A stretch of 64,000 bases of DNA from Christensenella sp964438705 (GTDB lineage: Bacteria; Bacillota; Clostridia; Christensenellales; Christensenellaceae), in NCBI GenBank assembly GCA_964438705.1, contig CAYTKQ010000003.1:1-64000 (forward strand), read 5' to 3'. Under the pieces are notes generated by a model that worked only from the letters and a program-made list of their open reading frames with translations, did no database searches and was not told where the DNA came from. The position numbers were made by a program, and so were the translations under genes. Below are positions 1 to 7,746 of the stretch, piece after piece (the first letter of the stretch is position 1; every line of letters begins with the position of its first letter).

Positions 1-937
1 ACTGAACCGAATGGATGTTGTCGAACGGCCAGATGACCGCCATTGCATGCCCGACGATCTCGGAATGGGAGATCGGGCCGATATAGCTCGTGCGGCTGTC
101 AAGCGAATGGGCGCGGTTGTCCCCCATGACAAACACGGTATCCGCGGGGACCACCACGGCGGACATATCCATGTAAGGCTCCGCGCTGTTGATGTAGGGC
201 TCGTCGAGCGGCTGCCCGTCAATATATACGATGCTGTCGCGCACCTCCACGCTCTCGCCCGGAAGGCCGATGGCACGCTTGACATATGTACCCTCTTTGT
301 CCGGATAGTGCACGATGATGATGTCGCCGCGCTTGGGGATGCCGAAATAGCGGCTTACCTTTTCCACAGCAAGTTTTTCATTGGTTTCAAGTGTCGGACG
401 CATGGAATCGCCCTCCACCACAATGATCTCAAACAAAAATGCGCGCACAATAAACGCGATGGCAATGGCTGCCGCAATGGAGATGACCCAACCCCATATG
501 ACGCGGGAACGCGTCACAAGTTTTTCCTCCTGAATGCGTTTTTGCTTGCGCTTCCGACCAAACTCGTCATAGTTGACCAGATCGTCGTCAAGAGGCTCTA
601 TCTCCTGATAAGATTCGCGGGTCGCCTTATTCGGATTGAAGGACGGCGTTTCGTCCTCATATTCATCCTCTGCATAAAATTGCGGATCGGGCGCGTCGTA
701 TTGCGCATCGTAATCTTCATAATAGGACTGCGCATATGCCTCGTCTTCAAAACGTTCAGCAGGATGCTGTTCAATGTCTTCCGGATATAGCTCTCGCGTT
801 TGGCGGGGGATATGCCGCCCCGTACCGGAAGAAAGCGCGTCGGAATCGCTTTCATAGGCGGCGCGCGGGTCGAGCCTGCGGCCGTGGCTTTGCTGGTCTA
901 CACGCCGCGGGCCGTGATATTGTTCGTTGTTATCCAT
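1..937 (-). CDS. lepB: Signal peptidase I (3' end outside window)
   Basis: Membrane serine protease that removes signal peptides from exported proteins. The reading frame is open from the ATG at 937 to the window edge, giving about 312 visible codons. After roughly 140 hydrophilic, acid-rich residues there is one membrane helix (about residues 145-165). The catalytic serine follows in the motif EGDSMRPTL, the catalytic lysine lies in YVKRAIGLPGE, and box E is GDNRAHSLDSR. The last visible residues fit the family C-terminus, so little is missing. The start overlaps the stop of the DUF951 gene by 8 bp, so the two are probably translationally coupled. Identity is certain from the motifs; the long N-terminal extension is unusual. 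Confidence 0.93.
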   Translation of the reverse strand, partial: MDNNEQYHGPRRVDQQSHGRRLDPRAAYESDSDALSSGTGRHIPRQTRELYPEDIEQHPAERFEDEAYAQSYYEDYDAQYDAPDPQFYAEDEYEDETPSFNPNKATRESYQEIEPLDDDLVNYDEFGRKRKQKRIQEEKLVTRSRVIWGWVISIAAAIAIAFIVRAFLFEIIVVEGDSMRPTLETNEKLAVEKVSRYFGIPKRGDIIIVHYPDKEGTYVKRAIGLPGESVEVRDSIVYIDGQPLDEPYINSAEPYMDMSAVVVPADTVFVMGDNRAHSLDSRTSYIGPISHSEIVGHAMAVIWPFDNIHSVQ

Positions 938-1118
938 TCTTCAAAACCTTTTTCACACGTTTTATAAATGCCGCGTAGTCGAGCATAACAATATGCCCGC
1001 AGCCGAGGCATTTCAGCTTGATGTCGGCTCCGGTCCGCAGAATCTGCCATTCGTTGCTCCCGCAGGGATGCTTTTTTTGCATGGCGACAATGTCGCCGCA
1101 GGAAATTTTTTCTGCCAT
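930..1118 (-). CDS. DUF951 family small protein
   Basis: A 62-residue protein of the DUF951 family, whose function is not known. It has a HPCGSNEW motif near the N-terminus, a CLGCGH motif in the middle and a basic C-terminal tail. The cysteines could bind a metal; that is inference. The ATG at 1118 follows a GGAAGAGGCGGA ribosome site. The stop overlaps the start of lepB by 8 bp, suggesting coupled translation. DUF951 genes in Firmicutes are often near housekeeping genes, which fits here. Confidence 0.8.
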   Translation of the reverse strand: MAEKISCGDIVAMQKKHPCGSNEWQILRTGADIKLKCLGCGHIVMLDYAAFIKRVKKVLKNG

Positions 1119-1217
1119 TCCGCCTCTTCCCGAACCGCTTACACACTAATAAACAGTATACTATATTTAGATGTAAAAGAATAGTGGAAGTTTTGCGTCG
1201 CAAAAGCAAAAAGAAAC

Positions 1218-1246
1218 TTGCATAACGCATCGCAGAGGGCTATAAT
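1218..1246 (+). promoter_or_regulatory. Promoter of the corA-like transcript
   Basis: TTGCAT at 1218-1223 and TATAAT at 1241-1246 with a 17 bp spacer. It lies upstream of the 24-codon leader ORF and the CorA-type gene. Confidence 0.75.
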
Positions 1247-1291
1247 GATAAACGGACGACTTGGCATCAAATTTATGGAGGTGAGAAACAC

Positions 1292-1366
1292 GTGGACGCA
1301 GACCCTAAACGAATGAATTTAAAACGTGCAAGCGGTGGGATGCGTACAGTGTTTTTTTGCGCCTGA
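1292..1366 (+). CDS. Possible 24-codon leader peptide upstream of corA
   Basis: A GTG-started ORF of 24 codons ending in TGA. It is preceded by a strong GGAGGTGAG ribosome site 5 nt upstream. It sits between the promoter at 1218-1246 and the CorA-type gene, in a different frame from it. The ORF contains a run of seven T just before its end. The segments AAGCGG (within the ORF) and CCGCCTGCTT (after it) could pair. The peptide is basic and matches nothing I recognise. Leader ORFs that control Mg transporters are known (corL, mgtL); a similar role here is inference. Confidence 0.45.
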   Translation: MDADPKRMNLKRASGGMRTVFFCA

Positions 1367-1398
1367 CCGCCGCCTGCTTCAGAAAGTAGGTGAATGAT

Positions 1399-2340
1399 TT
1401 GATCAGAATTTTCAGTTCTGCGGAGAACAACAAGTTTAAGGAAATCGACAAAATAGAGCCGGGTGCGTGGGTGCATCTTTTGGACCCCACGGAAGAAGAG
1501 CTTGTTTCGGTGCGCGATGCGCTGCACATCGAAGACGAGTTTATTCGCGCCGCGCTCGACGAAGAGGAAACGGTGCGTATCGACGCGGAGGACGACCAGA
1601 CGCTTGTGCTGGTGGATATCCCTGTGGTCAGTGCGGAGCGCAATTCCTTTATGTATACGACCCTTCCGATGGGCATCATCATCACGGCGGATAACATTGT
1701 AACGGTGTGCTTGGAAGAGACCTCGATCCTCGAGGATTTCTGGAACAAAAACGTGCGCGGCGGGTTTGACACCTGCAAAAAAACGCGCTTTTTGTTGCAG
1801 ATCTTGTATAAGAACGCAGGGAAGTATCTGCAATATCTGCGGCAGATCGACAAGGCATCCACGCAGGTGGAAAATGCGCTGCATAAATCCATGAAAAACA
1901 GTGAGCTCATCCAGATGCTTCGTCTGGAAAAATCGCTTGTGTACTTTTCGACTTCGCTGAAATCCAACGAGGTCGTGCTGGAAAAAATGCTGAAATCCAA
2001 AGTGATTCAGCGCTATCCCGATGATCTAGACCTGTTGGAGGACGTGATCGTCGAGAATAAGCAGGCCATCGAGATGGGCACGATCTATCGCGATATCCTT
2101 TCGGGCACGATGGACGCGTTCGCAAGCGTGATCTCCAACAACCTGAATATCGTGATGAAGGTGCTGACCTCGATCACGATCATCCTCGCCATCCCCACGC
2201 TGTTTGCGAGCCTGTGGGGAATGAACGTTCAGGGGCTTCCGTTTGCGAACGAACCGATGGGCTTTTGGTGGGTGGCCGGGGTTGCCGCCGCCTGTTCGGG
2301 ATTTGCGGCGTGGTTCCTGTGGAAAAAGAAGATGTTTTAG
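1399..2340 (+). CDS. corA: CorA family magnesium/divalent cation transporter
   Basis: Inner-membrane channel protein of the CorA/MIT family, normally importing Mg2+ (or Co2+/Ni2+) as a pentamer. It has a long cytoplasmic N-terminal domain with helical coiled regions, two membrane helices near the end (about 253-273 and 286-306), and the signature GMN at residues 274-276 of 313. I chose the TTG at 1399 because AGGTG lies 6 nt upstream. A GTG at 1390 in the same frame is possible but would have a poorer ribosome site. A stop codon lies just before 1390, so the leader ORF is not part of this protein. The ion cannot be fixed from sequence. Confidence 0.9.
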   Translation: MIRIFSSAENNKFKEIDKIEPGAWVHLLDPTEEELVSVRDALHIEDEFIRAALDEEETVRIDAEDDQTLVLVDIPVVSAERNSFMYTTLPMGIIITADNIVTVCLEETSILEDFWNKNVRGGFDTCKKTRFLLQILYKNAGKYLQYLRQIDKASTQVENALHKSMKNSELIQMLRLEKSLVYFSTSLKSNEVVLEKMLKSKVIQRYPDDLDLLEDVIVENKQAIEMGTIYRDILSGTMDAFASVISNNLNIVMKVLTSITIILAIPTLFASLWGMNVQGLPFANEPMGFWWVAGVAAACSGFAAWFLWKKKMF

Positions 2341-2352
2341 AGGATAAACGGC

Positions 2353-2381
2353 AACGCAGCGCACGACAACGCTGCGTTTTT
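2353..2381 (+). terminator. Terminator after corA
   Basis: Perfect 9 bp stem (AACGCAGCG and CGCTGCGTT) with an 8 nt loop, followed by a T-run. Confidence 0.85.
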
Positions 2382-2434
2382 CTCGAGCGGAAATTCCGTA
2401 CAGGGCAAGGACTGTTTACCAGTGTATATACAGC

Positions 2435-2463
2435 TTGAAAAAATAATGCGCGGATGATACAAT
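2435..2463 (+). promoter_or_regulatory. murA promoter
   Basis: TTGAAA at 2435-2440 and TACAAT at 2458-2463 with a 17 bp spacer, 34 bp upstream of the murA start. Confidence 0.75.
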
Positions 2464-2497
2464 AATAGAGCTATAAAATTGTTTAAAGGAAAATCCT

Positions 2498-3784
2498 ATG
2501 ACGGAAAAAATTGTAATAAATGGCGGGAAACCGCTTCAGGGAACCATTGAAGTGACGGGCGCGAAAAACGCCGCGGTCGCGATTTTGCCGGCGACGATCC
2601 TCGCGCGCGGCATCTGCGTCATCGAAAATCTGCCCAACATCGCGGACGTGCTCATCATCAAGCGTCTGTTGGCGGAGATCGGTGCGGAGGTGGAATTTGA
2701 AAACGGGACCATGCGGGTGGATACCACCAACATCAACACCAGCAAGGTGACGATGAATCTGGTCAAGCGCATGCGCGCGTCCTATTATCTTCTGGGCGCT
2801 CTTTTGTCGCGTTTTCATGACGCGGAGATCAACCTACCCGGTGGCTGTACGATCGGCGAACGTCCGATCGACCTGCACATCAAAGGCATGGAAGCGCTGG
2901 GCGCACACGTGAAAACGGAATATGGACGGGTGGTGGCGACCGCGCCGGACGGGCTTGTGGGAAGCGACATCTATCTTGATACGGTTTCGGTGGGTGCGAC
3001 GATCAACATCATGCTGGCGGCGATCTGCGCGAAGGGGCAGACGACGATCATCAACGCGGCGAAGGAGCCGCACGTGGTGGATGTTGCGAACTTCCTTGTA
3101 TGCATGGGCGCGAAAATCAAGGGCGCGGGCACGGATGTGATCCGCATCACGGGGGTGGAAAAGCTGCACGGGTGCAATTATTCCATCATTCCGGACCAGA
3201 TTGAAACGGGAACGTTTATGATCGCGGCGGCGGCGACGCGCGGTGATGTGACGGTGAAAAACGTGATCCCCACACATATGGAGGCGTTGAGCGCAAAGCT
3301 TTTGGAGATGGGTATCTCCGTGCAGGAAGGAGCGGACTTCATTCGTGTGACCTGTGAAAAACGGCCGAAGGCGGTCAAGATCAAGACCATGCCATATCCG
3401 GGATTTCCAACGGATTTGCAGCAGCCCGCAACGGTGCTGCTTTCCACCGCAAACGGTACAAGCATGATCACCGAGACGATTTTTGAATCGCGCTTCAAGC
3501 ATATCAAGGAAATTCGCCGCATGGGGGCGCAGATCACCACTGAAGATCGCGTGGCTGTCGTGGAGGGCGTGGATCGCCTGACGGGCGCGCCTGTGAGCGC
3601 TTCTGATCTGCGCGCGGGCGCAGCGCTGATTGTTGCGGGGCTGATGGCGGACGGCACGACGGAAATACAGAATGTGAAGTATATCGACCGCGGATACGAC
3701 CACATCGAGGACAAAATGCGCAAGCTGGGCGCGGACATCCGGCGCGAGGAAGTGGTGCGCGTGGACGACGACGAGCTGTTTTAA
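2498..3784 (+). CDS. murA: UDP-N-acetylglucosamine 1-carboxyvinyltransferase
   Basis: Cytoplasmic enzyme for the first committed step of peptidoglycan synthesis: it transfers enolpyruvate from PEP to UDP-GlcNAc. The 428 residues match the usual MurA length. Seen in the sequence: GAKNAA near residue 21 (substrate lysine and asparagine), the active-site loop LPGGCTIGERP with the catalytic cysteine at 117 (target of fosfomycin in this family), and LSTANGTS/ETIFESRF in the C-terminal half. The start ATG follows AAAGGA. It is monocistronic, with its own promoter and terminator. Many Firmicutes carry two murA copies; only one is in the window. Confidence 0.97.
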   Translation: MTEKIVINGGKPLQGTIEVTGAKNAAVAILPATILARGICVIENLPNIADVLIIKRLLAEIGAEVEFENGTMRVDTTNINTSKVTMNLVKRMRASYYLLGALLSRFHDAEINLPGGCTIGERPIDLHIKGMEALGAHVKTEYGRVVATAPDGLVGSDIYLDTVSVGATINIMLAAICAKGQTTIINAAKEPHVVDVANFLVCMGAKIKGAGTDVIRITGVEKLHGCNYSIIPDQIETGTFMIAAAATRGDVTVKNVIPTHMEALSAKLLEMGISVQEGADFIRVTCEKRPKAVKIKTMPYPGFPTDLQQPATVLLSTANGTSMITETIFESRFKHIKEIRRMGAQITTEDRVAVVEGVDRLTGAPVSASDLRAGAALIVAGLMADGTTEIQNVKYIDRGYDHIEDKMRKLGADIRREEVVRVDDDELF

Positions 3785-3799
3785 AAATGAGGTTGACGG

Positions 3800-3829
3800 A
3801 CCGGAGCGCTTCAGCGCCCCGGTTTTTTT
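3800..3829 (+). terminator. Terminator after murA
   Basis: Stem ACCGG-A-GCGCT with AGCGC-C-CCGGT and a TTTTTTT tail. The T-run overlaps the stop codon of the convergent marR gene. Confidence 0.85.
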
Positions 3830-4271
3830 ATTCCAAGCTTTGCGTTACCGCGTCGGCAAAGGCCTGCAAACCGTCCGTGAACGCCTTGCGCGTTTCCGGC
3901 GGCATGATGCGGTATGCCCTGATCTCCGCTTCATCGAGCGCGCCCAGAAGCGCATGCGCATACTGCGCGCCGGATTCGGTGAGAAAAACAAGCTTGTTAC
4001 GGCGGTCTTTCGGGTTTTCACGCCGAAAGACATGCCCCTGCTTCTCCAGCTTCGCAAGCAGGAAGGAAACCGTCTGCTTGGGTAAACACAGCTTTCTGCA
4101 AATCATTTGCTGTGTACATCCTTCCTCCGCAACGGAAATCTCGTAGAGGGTGAAAAGCAGGTTATACGTAGTGCCGTGTTTTTGCGCCCATATGGAATAT
4201 GCTTCATTGAGGCGAAACCAGTTTTGGTAATACATGTCGATCTCTGCGCGGATCGTTTTACTGTCGTCCAT
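3828..4271 (-). CDS. MarR family transcriptional regulator
   Basis: A 147-residue winged helix-turn-helix repressor of the MarR family. The recognition region (QQMICRKLCLPKQTVSFLLAKLEKQG) and the wing residues ENPKDRRNK are clear. The ATG at 4271 was chosen over longer options because GGAGG lies 8 nt upstream. Upstream in-frame codons fall inside the MATE gene. It overlaps the 3' end of the MATE gene by 14 bp, so the two form one operon with the regulator second. It probably represses this operon through the paired palindromes at 5628-5663. Ligand unknown. Confidence 0.9.
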   Translation of the reverse strand: MDDSKTIRAEIDMYYQNWFRLNEAYSIWAQKHGTTYNLLFTLYEISVAEEGCTQQMICRKLCLPKQTVSFLLAKLEKQGHVFRRENPKDRRNKLVFLTESGAQYAHALLGALDEAEIRAYRIMPPETRKAFTDGLQAFADAVTQSLE

Positions 4272-5613
4272 GCGAAAAACCTCCGTTTGCTGATATTGTA
4301 TCACATTTGCAGCGTTTGAAATAGCTTCGGAACAGGAAAGCAGCCAGAACGAGGAGGGTGCCCTGCGCAGCCGGAATGGACAGCCAAATACCCGTAAGCC
4401 CGAAGGCAAGGGGGAGAAGGAAGAGTGCAACGGGCGTAAAGACGAGCGGATCGACGTAAATGAGGAGTGCAGAGAAGCGCGTTTTTTGCGCCGCATAAAA
4501 AAAGGAGGAGGAAAGACGTGCCGCGCCTGTCAGCGGGAACGCCAAGGACACCACCACGAGGGCGGTTGATACAAGGGCGGAAGCCTCGGCAGACGTACCG
4601 AAGAGCACGGGGATCGTTTCGCGCAAAGCGATCCCTGCAGTGCACAGAGCGGCGCTTAAAAGCAGCACCATAATGAAGGAGCGGCGCAAAATCGAATGCA
4701 TCGAGGCGCGATTTCCCGCTCCGTTGAAATAGCTGAACAGGGGTTGCGCGCCCTCACCCACACCCTGCATCAAAAGCTGACCGGAGGAGTAAAAATACAT
4801 GGTCACCGAATAGGCGGCGACGGCGACGCTGCCGCCATACGAAAGACACTGCCAGTTTGCGAGGATCGTGACGATAGAAGGCGCGAACGTCATTCCGAAT
4901 GGAGAAAGCCCGATTTTCAGAAGCTTTGCAAGCGTTTTGCCATGCGGGCGCAAATCTTTCGCGCGGAGGCAATCCTCACGGCGCGAGAAAAGCAGGAAAA
5001 GGCTGATGAGCGCCACCGCAGCCTGCGCGATCACGGTGGCAAACGCCGCGCCAAAAAGCCCCCAGCCAAAGCCCATGATGAACAGCGCGTCAAGGCCGAT
5101 GTTTGTGAGCAGACCCACAACCATTGCGGCCATCGCGGAAATCGTCTTTCCTTTGTTGCGCAGCAGGGGTACGAGGCCGGTGCCGAGAATTTGAAACACG
5201 CTGCCCAAAATGACGATCTGTGCGTATTCCGCCGCGTGCGTCAGCAGCGCTCCTTCCGCGCCGAGAAAGCGGAGAAGTGACGGATAGGAAAGATATAAAA
5301 CGACGGTCATAAGCGCACTGAACGCGAGCAGAGCGAACAGCGTATTTCCGTACGCGCGGCGTGCGCCGTCGGGGTTTGCTTCGCCGAGGCGGGTAGACAT
5401 CACGACAGAGCCGCCCGCGCCGATGCCCGTGCCCAGAGCGAGCAGGAAAGAAGCGATCGGCCACGCGATCAGAATGGCGGCAAGCCCGGCATCCCCGAGA
5501 GCACGCCCCACAAAAAAGCCGTCGACAATGGAATAGAACCCCGTCAGCAGCATCGCCAGCATGGACGGGAGCACATAACGGAAAAACTGTTTTTCATTTG
5601 GCTGCCTTTGCAT
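4258..5613 (-). CDS. MATE family multidrug/cation exporter
   Basis: Membrane exporter of the MATE family, expected to use a Na+ or H+ gradient to expel drugs or metabolites. The 451 residues contain about 12 hydrophobic helices in two halves. The N-terminal half starts with a typical LPSMLAMLLTGFYSIVDGFFVG segment; key features in the second half include QPLFSYFNGAG. I chose the ATG at 5613, which has AGGTG just upstream. An ATG at 5625 overlaps that ribosome site. It is the first gene of an operon with marR, which suggests induction by a compound sensed by MarR. Substrate not predictable. Confidence 0.88.
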   Translation of the reverse strand: MQRQPNEKQFFRYVLPSMLAMLLTGFYSIVDGFFVGRALGDAGLAAILIAWPIASFLLALGTGIGAGGSVVMSTRLGEANPDGARRAYGNTLFALLAFSALMTVVLYLSYPSLLRFLGAEGALLTHAAEYAQIVILGSVFQILGTGLVPLLRNKGKTISAMAAMVVGLLTNIGLDALFIMGFGWGLFGAAFATVIAQAAVALISLFLLFSRREDCLRAKDLRPHGKTLAKLLKIGLSPFGMTFAPSIVTILANWQCLSYGGSVAVAAYSVTMYFYSSGQLLMQGVGEGAQPLFSYFNGAGNRASMHSILRRSFIMVLLLSAALCTAGIALRETIPVLFGTSAEASALVSTALVVVSLAFPLTGAARLSSSFFYAAQKTRFSALLIYVDPLVFTPVALFLLPLAFGLTGIWLSIPAAQGTLLVLAAFLFRSYFKRCKCDTISANGGFSHGRQ

Positions 5614-5627
5614 TTCACACCTCATTT

Positions 5628-5643
5628 AGTACAATGTTGTACT
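5628..5643. promoter_or_regulatory. MarR-type operator 1
   Basis: Perfect inverted repeat AGTACAA-TG-TTGTACT between the transcription start and the MATE start codon. It is 20 bp from a second copy. Confidence 0.65.
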
Positions 5644-5647
5644 GATT

Positions 5648-5663
5648 AGTACGATGTTGTACA
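5648..5663. promoter_or_regulatory. MarR-type operator 2
   Basis: Imperfect copy of the upstream palindrome (AGTACGA-TG-TTGTACA), abutting the -10 box. The two copies are exactly 20 bp apart, placing them on one face of the helix. Confidence 0.65.
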
Positions 5664-5691
5664 GTTTAACAGGAGAGAATCAAAAAGTCAA
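5663..5691 (-). promoter_or_regulatory. Promoter of the MATE-marR operon
   Basis: On the minus strand TTGACT (5691-5686) and TAAACT (5668-5663) with a 17 bp spacer. Operator 2 overlaps the -10 and start region. Confidence 0.7.
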
Positions 5692-5722
5692 GAGGCTAGG
5701 AAAAGCACAAAAATAGGCGCAC

Positions 5723-5753
5723 AAAAAAACGGGAAAGCCACGGCGTTCCCGTT
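5723..5753 (-). terminator. Terminator after cysE
   Basis: Minus-strand stem AACGGGAA/TTCCCGTT followed by seven T. It lies directly after the cysE stop. Confidence 0.85.
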
Positions 5754-5760
5754 GTATGCT

Positions 5761-6672
5761 TTATTTTGAAATGATGGGCGAGGGGGTCGCATTGTATACG
5801 GTGGTGTTCGGCCCGACCGAGTGGGTGAGCCACACGCTGCCGCCGATCACCGAGCCTGCGCCGACAACGGTGTCCCCGCCGAGGATCGTCGCCCCGGAAT
5901 AGATGATCACATGATCCTCGATATCCGGATGACGCTTCACCCCTTTGATGGGATGCCCGTTTTGATCGAGCTCGAAGCTCTTTGCGCCGAGGGTCACACC
6001 CTGATAGATTTTGACCCACTTGCCAATGTTGCATGTCTCGCCGATGACGACGCCCGTACCGTGATCGACAAAGAAATATTCGTCAATGTTTGCGCCGGGG
6101 TGAATGTCGATGCCCGTCGCGCTGTGCGCAAGCTCCGTCATGATACGCGGCAAAAGCGGAATGTGACGCTGATAGAGCGCGTGCGCGAGGCGGTAGATGC
6201 TCACGGCCTCGAAGCCGGGATAAGAGAGCAGTATCTCCTCGCTTGAGATCGCCGCCGGATCGCCGCAATAGGCGGCCTCGATATCCGTATTCAAAAGACG
6301 CGCGATGCCCGGAAGCTGATCCATAAAATGCAGGGTGATTTTGTGCGCGTTTTCACGGCATTTATCACAATCCTTGTGCTCGCGCTTCTGGAGATGACAC
6401 TGGTTCACCATGACCTCCGCGACGATACAGTCGAGCAGGACGGCCGCCTCCTTTAGGCGTTTTTCCACAAAAAGCGGCAGATCGCACTCCTTGACCACCG
6501 CGTTGTCGTATATATTTGGAAACATGGCGCTGCGCACCAGCTTGATGAAGGCCGCCACCTTCTGCTTCATGCCAAACCCGCTGATGGTATCGCCGGTGAT
6601 GTTGTGCGCGTTGATGTCGATGATTTCGCGGGCAAGCCGCGGCGCGGTCGTTTCATTCCATTCGCTGAACAT
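5761..6672 (-). CDS. cysE: Serine O-acetyltransferase
   Basis: Makes O-acetyl-L-serine from serine and acetyl-CoA, the first step of cysteine synthesis. The protein has 303 residues: an alpha-helical N-terminal domain followed by a left-handed beta-helix of hexapeptide repeats (about 185-290). Catalytic-type histidines are seen in DIHPGANI (H191) and in the RHPD region (H248); VDHGTGVVIGET is typical of this family. The N-terminal half is long and has a cysteine pair (C103, C106), as in the EpsC-like subgroup. The start ATG has GGAGG 6 nt upstream. It is transcribed away from metA-cysK, and the CysK product is its usual partner. Confidence 0.95.
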   Translation of the reverse strand: MFSEWNETTAPRLAREIIDINAHNITGDTISGFGMKQKVAAFIKLVRSAMFPNIYDNAVVKECDLPLFVEKRLKEAAVLLDCIVAEVMVNQCHLQKREHKDCDKCRENAHKITLHFMDQLPGIARLLNTDIEAAYCGDPAAISSEEILLSYPGFEAVSIYRLAHALYQRHIPLLPRIMTELAHSATGIDIHPGANIDEYFFVDHGTGVVIGETCNIGKWVKIYQGVTLGAKSFELDQNGHPIKGVKRHPDIEDHVIIYSGATILGGDTVVGAGSVIGGSVWLTHSVGPNTTVYNATPSPIISK

Positions 6673-6722
6673 ATATTCCTCCGTCGTTCCTTTACGAAAT
6701 TGATTATTCTCTCATAAAAAAG

Positions 6723-6751
6723 TGTACTTATATTATAGATTTTTGTATAAT
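6723..6751 (+). promoter_or_regulatory. Probable metA promoter overlapping the cysE promoter
   Basis: TATAAT at 6746-6751 with only a weak -35 (TGTACT, 6723-6728). It lies inside the cysE promoter on the opposite strand, so the two polymerases would compete. Confidence 0.5.
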
Positions 6752-6760
6752 AGATGTCAA
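6732..6760 (-). promoter_or_regulatory. cysE promoter, full consensus
   Basis: Minus-strand TTGACA (6760-6755) and TATAAT (6737-6732) with a 17 bp spacer: a perfect sigma-A-type match. Confidence 0.85.
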
Positions 6761-6814
6761 AGGACTTTTCGGCCGTCGGTACGGTCGTTATTATTTGAGA
6801 AGGGAGATGCGAAT

Positions 6815-7741
6815 ATGCCTATTAACATCAACAGCAATTTGCCGGCAGCAAAAGTATTGGCGCAGGAGGGTATATTTACCATGCCCTTCGAGCGTGCGCA
6901 GCAGCAGGACATCCGTCCTCTGCGCATTGCGATCTTAAACATCATGCCCACCAAGGAACAGACGGAGACGCAGCTGATGCGGCTGCTTGCCAACTCGCCG
7001 CTGCAAAGCGAGATCGTGCTGCTGCATCCGGCGACACACGTATCCAAAAACACGTCCATCGAGCATTTGAATACGTTTTATCAGACGTTTGATGAGATCA
7101 AGCATCAGAAATTTGACGGCCTGATCATCACCGGTGCGCCGGTGGAGCAGATCCCGTTCGAGCAGGTGACCTATTGGCAGGAGCTGACAGAAATCATGGA
7201 CTGGAGCCGAAAAAACGTCTATTCCACCATGCACATCTGCTGGGGCGCGCAGGCCGGGCTTTATTATCACTATGGAGTGCCTAAGCATGCCCTCGACCAG
7301 AAACTTTCGGGTGTCTATCTGCACAAGCGCACGGACAACAACAACCCGCTGATGCGCGGGTTTGACGATGTTTTTTATGCGCCGCATTCGCGCCACAGCT
7401 ATGTGAAGATGTCGGATGTGCAGGAAAACCCTTCGCTGAACATCCTGTGCCAGTTTGGTGAAAACGGCCTGTATCTCGTTTCCGCGAAGCGCGGACGGCA
7501 GATATTCGTGACGGGGCATCCGGAATATGATCCAAACACGCTGAAAACGGAATATGTGCGCGACATTGCAAAGGGTATGGACGTGCCGATGCCCGCGAAT
7601 TATTTTACAGACAACGACCCGAAAAAACCGCCGCTCGTGCGCTGGCGCGGACACGCGAATTTGCTCTTTCACAACTGGCTGAACTATTATGTATATCAGG
7701 AGACGCCTTATGACCTGCAGGCGATCCAAAATGAGGAGTGA
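6815..7741 (+). CDS. metA: Homoserine O-acetyltransferase (MetA type)
   Basis: Activates homoserine for methionine synthesis. The 308 residues belong to the MetA glutamine-amidotransferase-like family. C142 in the HICWGAQAG motif is the nucleophile; H-P-E in TGHPEYD completes the triad. Residue 111 is glutamate (GAPVE). In this family Glu111 marks acetyl-CoA use and Gly111 succinyl-CoA use, so acetyl transfer is predicted despite the MetA fold. The ATG at 6815 has AAGGGAG 8 nt upstream; the same frame is open further upstream but lacks a ribosome site. It is followed without a gap by cysK. Confidence 0.94.
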   Translation: MPININSNLPAAKVLAQEGIFTMPFERAQQQDIRPLRIAILNIMPTKEQTETQLMRLLANSPLQSEIVLLHPATHVSKNTSIEHLNTFYQTFDEIKHQKFDGLIITGAPVEQIPFEQVTYWQELTEIMDWSRKNVYSTMHICWGAQAGLYYHYGVPKHALDQKLSGVYLHKRTDNNNPLMRGFDDVFYAPHSRHSYVKMSDVQENPSLNILCQFGENGLYLVSAKRGRQIFVTGHPEYDPNTLKTEYVRDIAKGMDVPMPANYFTDNDPKKPPLVRWRGHANLLFHNWLNYYVYQETPYDLQAIQNEE

Positions 7742-7746
7742 ACGAT

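Noticed and set aside
11..790. 259-codon plus-strand ORF
   Set aside because: It is antisense to signal peptidase I, whose motifs are unmistakable on the minus strand.
1292..2340. Leader ORF and CorA as one frameshifted protein
   Set aside because: The CorA frame has a TAG just before 1390, and CorA proteins normally start at this point, so two separate ORFs are more likely.
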